NCBI RefSeq assembly: GCF_020176955.2
Contig: NZ_JAIUCZ020000018.1
Location: 62,001-126,000, forward strand
Length of the DNA: 64,000 bases
Direction: 5' to 3'
Origin: Nocardia sp. alder85J
GTDB lineage: Bacteria; Actinomycetota; Actinomycetes; Mycobacteriales; Mycobacteriaceae
Of the stretch, positions 58,635 to 64,000 are shown in pieces. The translations under genes were made by a program, and so were the position numbers. Below the pieces are notes generated by a model, which was not told where the DNA came from, searched no databases, and saw nothing but the letters and a program-made list of their open reading frames with translations. Every line of letters begins with the position of its first letter. Positions within the stretch are counted from its first letter, which is position 1.

Positions 58635-59663
58635 ATGGCTGCTCAGCTCGCGCACATCACAGGTTCGGAACACACCGCCCTACTGGGGCTGGGGGTCTAC
58701 CGCCCGCAACGGATCGTCAGCAACGACGAGGTCGCCGGTCCGATCGACTCCAGCGACGAATGGATACGCACCCGTTCGGGCATCCACTCCCGCCGGTTCG
58801 CCACCGGGTCGGAGACCATCGTGACCATGAGCGCCGACGCGGCGCGCGGCGCGCTGGAATCCGCGCGGATCGCGGCCGACCAGATCGACTGCGTCATCCT
58901 GGCCACCTCGACGTGGGCGCTGCTCACGCCCGCGGCGGCGCCGCAGGTCGCCACCGCGCTGGGCATGAACCATCCGCCCGCCTTCGACCTGGCCGCCGGC
59001 TGTGCCGGGTTCTGTCACGGCCTGGCGGTGGCCTCGGATCTGATCAAGGGCGGCACCGCCCGGCATGTGCTGGTGGTCGGGGTGGAGTTGTTGTCGGCGA
59101 CGGTCAACCCGGCCGACCGCGCGACCGCATTCCTGTTCGGCGACGGCGCCGGCGCGGTGGTCGTCGGCCCGGCCGCCGAGCCCGGCATCGGCCCGACCGT
59201 CTGGGGTTCCGACGGGACACAACATCACGCCATCCGGCAGGACAAGGACTGGGTGCAGTTCTTCGCCGAATTCGACGAACTCGGCGCGGACGCCGTCCGG
59301 CCCTGGCTCGCGATGGAGGGCACCGCGGTATTCCGCTGGGCCGCACACTCGTTGAAGCAGGTGTGCCTGGACGCCGTCGGCGCCGCCGGGCTCGTCCCGG
59401 GAGACCTGGAGGCGATGGTCCCGCATCAGGCCAACGGCCGCATCATCGAGATCATGGCCCGGGAACTGAAATTGTCACCGAGTTGTGCCCTGGCCGACGA
59501 CATCACCGAGGCTGGCAACACCTCCGCCGCCTCGATCCCGCTGGCGATGGAGGCGCTGCTGCGCAAGGGCGACGCGAAACCCGGCGCCGACGCACTGCTG
59601 GTCGCGTTCGGCGCCGGGCTGTCCTGGGCCGCGCAGGTGGTGAAGTTGCCGAACTGGCAGTGA
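58635..59663 (+). CDS. 3-oxoacyl-ACP synthase III (FabH-type ketosynthase)
   Basis: 342-residue thiolase-fold condensing enzyme with the full Cys-His-Asn triad: Cys123 in LAAGCAGFCHG, His264 in MVPHQANGRI, Asn295 in EAGNTSAAS. Also SSDEWIRTRSGI near the N terminus and GDGAGAVVVG, as in FabH. In mycolic-acid bacteria FabH joins acyl-CoA primers from FAS-I to malonyl-ACP for FAS-II; this copy could be that enzyme or a secondary-metabolism starter enzyme, since no fatty-acid or polyketide genes adjoin it. The ATG at 58635 follows TAGGAGA; the open frame upstream to 58503 is not FabH-like. Confidence 0.9.
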   Translation: MAAQLAHITGSEHTALLGLGVYRPQRIVSNDEVAGPIDSSDEWIRTRSGIHSRRFATGSETIVTMSADAARGALESARIAADQIDCVILATSTWALLTPAAAPQVATALGMNHPPAFDLAAGCAGFCHGLAVASDLIKGGTARHVLVVGVELLSATVNPADRATAFLFGDGAGAVVVGPAAEPGIGPTVWGSDGTQHHAIRQDKDWVQFFAEFDELGADAVRPWLAMEGTAVFRWAAHSLKQVCLDAVGAAGLVPGDLEAMVPHQANGRIIEIMARELKLSPSCALADDITEAGNTSAASIPLAMEALLRKGDAKPGADALLVAFGAGLSWAAQVVKLPNWQ

Positions 59664-59669
59664 CCGGTA

Positions 59670-59685
59670 CCGGAAAGCCTTCCGG
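59670..59685. terminator. Small hairpin between fabH-like and SRPBCC genes
   Basis: CCGGAA and TTCCGG pair around AGCC, 7 bp after the fabH-type stop, between convergent genes. A 12-bp direct repeat CTCAGCGTTCGG (59696-59707 and 59710-59721) follows, the second copy covering the stop codon of the SRPBCC gene. Confidence 0.4.
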
Positions 59686-59710
59686 CAGTGTGGATCTCAG
59701 CGTTCGGTGC

Positions 59711-60163
59711 TCAGCGTTCGGCGGTGGCCTTGATGCGTTCCAGCGTCTCGTTCATGCCGCGCACCAGCTCGGCCTCGAACTGCTGCTCGCCGCCGAGGAA
59801 GGCATTGATCAGCATGCGCACCGGCCGGCGTACGCCGTTCGGTATGTCGCGGCGTTCGACCAGTTTGGTGCCGGTCTCGATGGGCTCCAGGGTGTAGCTC
59901 CACACCACGCCGTTCTCGTTCATCCGGAAGGCGAACTCGCGGTTGGGCTCGTACCGGACGATGCGGGACGTCGTGGGATAGACGTATTTCCCCTCGACCC
60001 GATTGATGTTGATCGTCCAGGTCCCGGCCGCGGGCGTGCCGAGTGGGATCATGCGTTTGGTGGTCGGGCTGAACTCGGGCATCCGCTTCAGATCCGAGAG
60101 GACCTGCCAGACCTGTTCCGGGGACGCGGAAATATCGACAGTGGCTTCGAGAGTGTTCGGCAA
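59711..60163 (-). CDS. SRPBCC-family (START-like) protein
   Basis: 150 residues with the polyketide-cyclase/START-like fold pattern: TVDISASPEQVWQVLSDLKRMPEFSPTTKRM at the N terminus (read in parts), then VVWSYTLEPIETGTKLVERRDIP and a long C-terminal helix FEAELVRGMNETLERIKAT. Proteins of this fold bind hydrophobic ligands in a cavity; activity cannot be predicted. The TTG at 60163 follows CGGAG with 6-nt spacing and starts at the first fold strand; a GTG at 60199 is in frame but directly abuts a TAGGCT -10 element (60200-60205) and would lie at or before the transcript start. Confidence 0.85.
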   Translation of the reverse strand: MPNTLEATVDISASPEQVWQVLSDLKRMPEFSPTTKRMIPLGTPAAGTWTININRVEGKYVYPTTSRIVRYEPNREFAFRMNENGVVWSYTLEPIETGTKLVERRDIPNGVRRPVRMLINAFLGGEQQFEAELVRGMNETLERIKATAER

Positions 60164-60387
60164 CGCTGGCTCCGAGAGATGTGACGTCAAGTACCACACA
60201 GCCTACCGGCGGGTCGTCGTCGCGGAAGTGCCCGGCAGGGCTCGGCTCGTTGAAAATCAACTGCATCACAGTCTGCGGCGAGAGGTATCCCGGCATGTAA
60301 TGAACGACGCACAATAGCGGATAGACAAGCGGCAGGCAACGAAGCATCCGACCCGAGCTATTCATTCCAGACGTGAGGTGATCGGCC

Positions 60388-60573
60388 GTGAAACTGCGCT
60401 TTCTCCTCAACCGCCGGCAGGCGGAATCCCTACCGCTCCTACCGCTCTCGGATGAGGCCGCCGGGCGGCGTCCGGGTCAGTGGACGCGGCAGGCGCGCGC
60501 GCAACGGGAGGAACGACTGGAACGTCTGCTCACGCCGACCGAGCGTGACTTCGTGGAACACCACCAGCTGTGA
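60388..60573 (+). CDS. Small basic protein of unknown function
   Basis: 61 residues, starting with GTG after a good GAGGTGAT ribosome site. The sequence is charged and helical (RQARAQREERLERLLTPTERDFVEHH) with no membrane segment. It lies 90 bp before the receiver-reductase gene in the same direction. I do not recognise a family. The good ribosome site and helical composition support it; the size and orphan status leave doubt. Confidence 0.55.
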   Translation: MKLRFLLNRRQAESLPLLPLSDEAAGRRPGQWTRQARAQREERLERLLTPTERDFVEHHQL

Positions 60574-60653
60574 GCCGGCCTCGCAACGGCTCGGCGCCGG
60601 TGGAGAATCCGCTGGTAGAGAACTCGGCTCGTCACCGGAGCCGGTGACATCCA

Positions 60654-60659
60654 TACTTT
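60654..60659 (+). promoter_or_regulatory. -10 element (TACTTT) of the receiver-reductase operon
   Basis: TACTTT ends 4 nt before the GTG at 60664. An in-frame TTG at 60658 falls inside this hexamer, which argues for the GTG as a leaderless start and against the TTG. Confidence 0.45.
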
Positions 60660-60663
60660 GGAC

Positions 60664-62337
60664 GTGACCTCACCAGCTGCTGCCAGACCCGCGATCCTCA
60701 GTGTCGACGACGATCCCGGCGTCTCCCGCGCTGTCGTCCGAGACCTCCGTCGCCGGTACGGCGCCGATTATCGGATCATTCGCGCGGAGTCGGGCGCCTC
60801 GGCGCTGGACGCGCTGCGTGAGATGAAATTGCGGGGTCAGCCCGTGGCCGTGTTGATCGCCGACTTCCGGATGCCGGGCATGGACGGCATCGAATTCCTG
60901 GAGCAGGCGATGGATCTGCATCCGTTCGCCCGGCGGGTCCTGCTCACCGCCTACGCCGATACCGACGCGGCGATCAACGCCATCAATGTGGTGGATCTGG
61001 ACCACTATCTGCTCAAGCCCTGGGATCCGCCGGAGGAGAAGCTGTATCCGGTCCTGGACTCGCTGCTCGAGTCCTGGCGCGGCGACCAGCGCCGGCCGGT
61101 GCACGAGACCAAGGTGATCGGTCACCGCTGGTCGGCCCGCTGTTCGGAGGTCCGGGAATTCCTGGCGCGCAACCAATTGCCGTACCGCTTCTATCTGGCC
61201 GACGAGCCGGAGGGCGAGCGGCTGCTGGCGGCGGCCGGCGCCGGCGCCGACCAGTGCCCGGTGGTCATCGATGCGAGCGGCGGGGTGCTGCGCGCGCCCA
61301 GTGACAGCGAACTGGCGGTGAGCGTCGGCCTGAACACCGATCCGCTCGGTGACTTCTACGATCTGATCGTGGTGGGCGGCGGTCCGGCCGGGCTCGGCGC
61401 GGCGGTCTACGGCGCTTCCGAGGGGCTGCGGACGGTCCTGGTCGAGCGCACCGCCACCGGTGGTCAGGCCGGGCAGAGTTCGCGGATCGAGAACTATCTG
61501 GGCTTCCCCGACGGATTGTCCGGTGCGCAACTGGCCGATCGGGCGCGGCGGCAGGCGGTGAAATTCGGCGCCGAACTGATCACCGCGCGCGAGGTGACGG
61601 GGCTGGAGGCCTGCGGCGCGGCCCGCGTGGTGCGCTTCGACGACGGCAGTTCCATCGCCGCGCATTCGGTGCTCATCGCCACCGGGGTCAACTACCGGCA
61701 CCACCCGGCGCCGGGCGTGGACGATTTCACCGGGCGCGGTGTGTATTACGGCTCGGCGATGACCGAGGCGGCGGACTGCGCCGACCGTGAGGTCTACATC
61801 GTCGGCGGCGCCAATTCGGCCGGTCAGGCGGCGGTGTTCCTGTCCCGCAACGCGCGTACCGTGCACATCCTGGTCCGGGCCCGGTCGCTGGAACAGTCCA
61901 TGTCGCACTATCTGATCCAGCAGATCGAGGCGATCCCGAACATCAAGGTGCACCCGTGCACCGAGGTGACCTCCGCCGACGGCGACGACCATCTGGAGCG
62001 AATCGTGTTGCGCAACAATGCGACCGGCGCCGAGGAGAAGGTGGACGCCGAGCGGTTGTTCCTGTTCATCGGCGCCGCGCCGGAGACCGAATGGCTGGAC
62101 GGCCTGATCACCCGGGACCGGGCCGGTTATGTGCTGGCCGGACCGGATCTGCTGGTCGACGGGGCGCTGCCGCCGGGCTGGGAACTGTCGCGCCCGCCGG
62201 GACATCTGGAGACCAATGTCCCGGGCGTGTTCGTCGCCGGTGATGTGCGTTCGGAATCGGCGAAGCGGGTGGCGTCCGCGGTCGGCGAGGGTGCGATGGC
62301 GGTGATGCTGGTGCATCGATACATGGCGAAGCAGTAG
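60664..62337 (+). CDS. Receiver - glutaredoxin-like - thioredoxin-reductase-like fusion flavoprotein
   Basis: 557 residues in three parts. Receiver (about 8-128): acidic pocket Asp15-17, phospho-acceptor Asp67 in LIADFRMPGMDG, Thr95, Lys118 in LLKPWD, all conserved. Thioredoxin-fold/glutaredoxin-like region (about 147-223): WSARC where glutaredoxins have WCxxC (only Cys160 remains), then RNQLPYRFYLAD and the cis-Pro QCPVVIDASGG. Thioredoxin-reductase-like FAD/NAD(P)H domain (about 230-557): GGGPAG (238-243), ATGVNYRHHPAPG, second Rossmann VGGANSAGQAA, FIGAAPETEWL, VFVAGDVRSESAKRVASAVGEGA. The reductase CxxC position reads YYGSAMTEAADC, so no redox disulfide. Followed 34 nt later by a histidine kinase gene, the likely phosphodonor. 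Confidence 0.93.
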   Translation: MTSPAAARPAILSVDDDPGVSRAVVRDLRRRYGADYRIIRAESGASALDALREMKLRGQPVAVLIADFRMPGMDGIEFLEQAMDLHPFARRVLLTAYADTDAAINAINVVDLDHYLLKPWDPPEEKLYPVLDSLLESWRGDQRRPVHETKVIGHRWSARCSEVREFLARNQLPYRFYLADEPEGERLLAAAGAGADQCPVVIDASGGVLRAPSDSELAVSVGLNTDPLGDFYDLIVVGGGPAGLGAAVYGASEGLRTVLVERTATGGQAGQSSRIENYLGFPDGLSGAQLADRARRQAVKFGAELITAREVTGLEACGAARVVRFDDGSSIAAHSVLIATGVNYRHHPAPGVDDFTGRGVYYGSAMTEAADCADREVYIVGGANSAGQAAVFLSRNARTVHILVRARSLEQSMSHYLIQQIEAIPNIKVHPCTEVTSADGDDHLERIVLRNNATGAEEKVDAERLFLFIGAAPETEWLDGLITRDRAGYVLAGPDLLVDGALPPGWELSRPPGHLETNVPGVFVAGDVRSESAKRVASAVGEGAMAVMLVHRYMAKQ

Positions 62338-62371
62338 CGGTCGTCGAAGTGGCAGTGGGAGGAGTGCGGAC

Positions 62372-63838
62372 ATGAGCACGCGATTGGTATGCGACCCGGG
62401 CGAACTGCGGACGCTGTTCCTGTTCGAGAAGCTCGGTGACGAGCAGTTGGCCTGGCTGTGTCGTGACGGCCGGGTGGAATCGTTCGAACCGGGCCTGGTC
62501 TTCCGCGAGGGCGATCCGGCCGAGAACTTCTATGTGCTGATGTCCGGCGAGGTCGTGCTCACCCGGCTGTCCTCCGGCGAGGAGATCGAGCTGGTCCGCA
62601 CCGCCCACCGTGGCTCGTACTCGGGCGCGTGGGCCTCCTATCTGGGCGACCGCGCCGAGCAGACCTACAACGGATCGTTCTACGTCACCGAACCGTCCAC
62701 GTTCTTCGTCCTCGACGCCCGCACCTTCTCGGACATGGTGCACGAGTGGTTCCCGATGGCGGTGCATCTGCTCGAAGGCCTGTTCTTCGGCAACCGCAAC
62801 TCCAACGAGATCATCGGCCAGCGCGAGCGGTTGCTCGCACTGGGCCAGCTGTCGGCGGGGCTGACGCACGAGCTGAACAATCCGGCCGCCGCGGCCGTCC
62901 GGGCCACGGGTTCGCTGCGGGAGCGCGTCGCCGGCATGCGCAACAAGCTGAAGATGATGGCGCGCGGCAAATTCGACTCGAACACCCTGGAGGCCCTGGT
63001 GCAACTCCAGGAGGAGGCCGCCGCGCAGGTCGGCAAGGCTCCGGTGCTGACCCCGCTGGAGGCGGCCGACCGGGAGGACGAACTCGGCGGCTGGCTCGAC
63101 GATCACGACATCGCGGGCGGCTGGGACATCGCGCCGAACTTCGTGCAGGCCGGCTTCGACATCGACTGGCTGGAGAAGGTGGCCGGCACGCTGGAGGGGT
63201 GCGACAGCGGCACCCTGGAGGGTGCGATCCGATGGCTGAACTACACCGTCGAGACCGAACTGCTGATGAACGAGATCACCGATTCGACCACCCGCATCTC
63301 GTCGCTGGTGAACGCGGCCAAGCAGTATTCGCAGATGGATCGGGCCCCGTTCCAGGTGGTCGACATCCACGAACTGCTGGACAGCACGCTGGTCATGCTG
63401 GCCCGCAAGATCGGTGACGACATCGAGGTGGTCAAGGAATACGACCGCACGCTGCCGCCGGTGCCCTGCTATGCGGCGGAGCTGAACCAGGTGTGGACGA
63501 ATCTGATCGACAACGCCGTGGCGGCGATGTCCGGGCACGGCACGCTCACCGTCCGCACGTATCGCGAGAACGACTGCGTAGCAGTGGAAATCTGCGACAC
63601 TGGTGCCGGCGTCCCGCCGGAACTGCGGCACCGGATCTTCGAACCGTTCTTCACCACGAAGGCGGTCGGCGAGGGAACCGGTCTCGGCCTGGACATTTCG
63701 TTCCGGATCGTGGCGAAGAAACACGGTGGCGACATCCGGGTGGAGTCGGTGCCCGGCGACACCCGCTTCGTCGTCCGGCTGCCCCTGCAACAGCAGGCGG
63801 AACCCGAACCGGCACAGCCGATTACCGGAAGTGAGTGA
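62372..63838 (+). CDS. Histidine kinase with N-terminal cyclic-nucleotide-binding fold
   Basis: 488-residue soluble sensor kinase. N-terminal cNMP-binding/CRP-like domain (about 10-135: FEKLGDEQLAWLC, VFREGDPAENFYVLMSGEVVLTR), but the phosphate-binding cassette GExAxxxxxxR is not recognisable (region reads YSGAWASYL), so the ligand may differ. Then a dimerisation helix with H-box LSAGLTHELNNP (His166), a long helical insert of about 180 residues, and an HATPase_c domain (about 355-475) with N-box LNQVWTNLIDNAVAAM, G1 DTGAGVPPE, F-box IFEPFFTTK and G2 GTGLGLDIS. No membrane helices. ATG with GGAGGAG upstream; 34 nt behind the receiver-reductase gene and 1 nt before the zinc-finger gene. Confidence 0.93.
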   Translation: MSTRLVCDPGELRTLFLFEKLGDEQLAWLCRDGRVESFEPGLVFREGDPAENFYVLMSGEVVLTRLSSGEEIELVRTAHRGSYSGAWASYLGDRAEQTYNGSFYVTEPSTFFVLDARTFSDMVHEWFPMAVHLLEGLFFGNRNSNEIIGQRERLLALGQLSAGLTHELNNPAAAAVRATGSLRERVAGMRNKLKMMARGKFDSNTLEALVQLQEEAAAQVGKAPVLTPLEAADREDELGGWLDDHDIAGGWDIAPNFVQAGFDIDWLEKVAGTLEGCDSGTLEGAIRWLNYTVETELLMNEITDSTTRISSLVNAAKQYSQMDRAPFQVVDIHELLDSTLVMLARKIGDDIEVVKEYDRTLPPVPCYAAELNQVWTNLIDNAVAAMSGHGTLTVRTYRENDCVAVEICDTGAGVPPELRHRIFEPFFTTKAVGEGTGLGLDISFRIVAKKHGGDIRVESVPGDTRFVVRLPLQQQAEPEPAQPITGSE

Positions 63839-63839
63839 C

Positions 63840-64000
63840 ATGCAGAACATCGACGGCATCGATCCCGCGGTCCCGCCCAGCGGTACCGGTTGCGTGGAAT
63901 GCGAACAGGCCCAGGGCTGGTGGGTGCACTTACGCCGCTGTGCCCAGTGCGGGCACGTGGGCTGCTGCGACACCTCACCGTCCCAGCACGCCACCAAGCA
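63840..64000 (+). CDS. UBP-type zinc-finger protein, truncated by window end
   Basis: The 53 visible codons contain the bacterial ZnF-UBP signature: Cys18-x2-Cys21, GWWVHLRRC with Cys34-x2-Cys37, GHVGCCDTSPSQHATK with Cys42/43 and His50. In eukaryotes this finger binds the C-terminal Gly-Gly of free ubiquitin; bacterial stand-alone versions are uncharacterised. It begins 1 nt after the kinase stop, so it is translated with the receiver-reductase and kinase genes. The remainder lies beyond the window, so the full domain composition is unknown. Confidence 0.88.
   Translation, partial: MQNIDGIDPAVPPSGTGCVECEQAQGWWVHLRRCAQCGHVGCCDTSPSQHATK

Overview
This is a high-GC actinobacterial chromosome segment, most likely from Nocardia or a close mycolic-acid relative. 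Three observations support this: GTG/TTG starts are frequent, many genes have a TANNNT -10 element only 5-7 nt before the start codon (leaderless mRNA), and much of the gene order matches what I recall of the M. tuberculosis Rv0408-Rv0437c block: pta-ackA, pknG-glnH-glnX, mutT3, thiE, thiO-thiS-thiG, thiD, thiC, xthA, GNAT, def, DUF3263 gene, LytR_C gene, sodC, YbdK-type ligase, CDC48-like ATPase, pssA-psd. No transposon, prophage, CRISPR array or rRNA was seen. There is one tRNA (Glu, CTC) and one TPP riboswitch.

Layout. 0-13.1 kb: a truncated F420/flavin oxidoreductase; acetate activation (pta-ackA); the amino-acid-sensing kinase operon glnX-glnH-pknG, whose kinase carries an unusual run of seven ATQAG-like motifs at its N terminus; a Nudix hydrolase; and the thiazole/thiamine-phosphate genes. 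13.3-28.1 kb: accessory genes inserted in the conserved backbone, comprising an ABC-2 exporter, a class III cyclase-like protein, a GntR regulator, a seven-gene AtuA/acyl-CoA carboxylase/acyl-CoA dehydrogenase operon with its own TetR, the tRNA, and a GT2-GtrA glycosyltransferase. 28.2-34.0 kb: thiD, a D-2-hydroxyacid dehydrogenase, an epoxide hydrolase divergent from a TetR gene across a large nested palindrome, and thiC under a TPP riboswitch. 34.1-39.1 kb: a protein of unknown function, a TetR gene divergent from a FadE5-type dehydrogenase, and a small membrane protein. 39.1-44.9 kb: conserved housekeeping and redox genes (xthA, GNAT, def, DUF3263, LytR_C, sodC, YbdK-like). 45.0-54.0 kb: a PAP2/Aur1-like membrane enzyme, a complete Mrp Na+/H+ antiporter operon with fused A and B subunits, and a polytopic membrane protein. 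54.0-58.2 kb: the CDC48-like double AAA ATPase and the phosphatidylethanolamine genes pssA-psd. 58.6-64.0 kb: a FabH-type ketosynthase, a SRPBCC protein, a small orphan gene, and an apparent redox signalling cluster.

The most unusual system is that last cluster (60.66 kb to the right edge). It encodes a protein with a receiver, a glutaredoxin-like region and a thioredoxin-reductase-like FAD domain; then a histidine kinase with an N-terminal cyclic-nucleotide-binding fold; then a UBP-type zinc-finger protein cut by the window end. The kinase and receiver are sequence-complete, but the reductase lacks its CxxC and the glutaredoxin-like region keeps only one cysteine. This suggests a phosphorylation-controlled flavoprotein rather than an ordinary thioredoxin reductase. 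All functional statements are from reading the sequence and remembered family knowledge; no searches were run.
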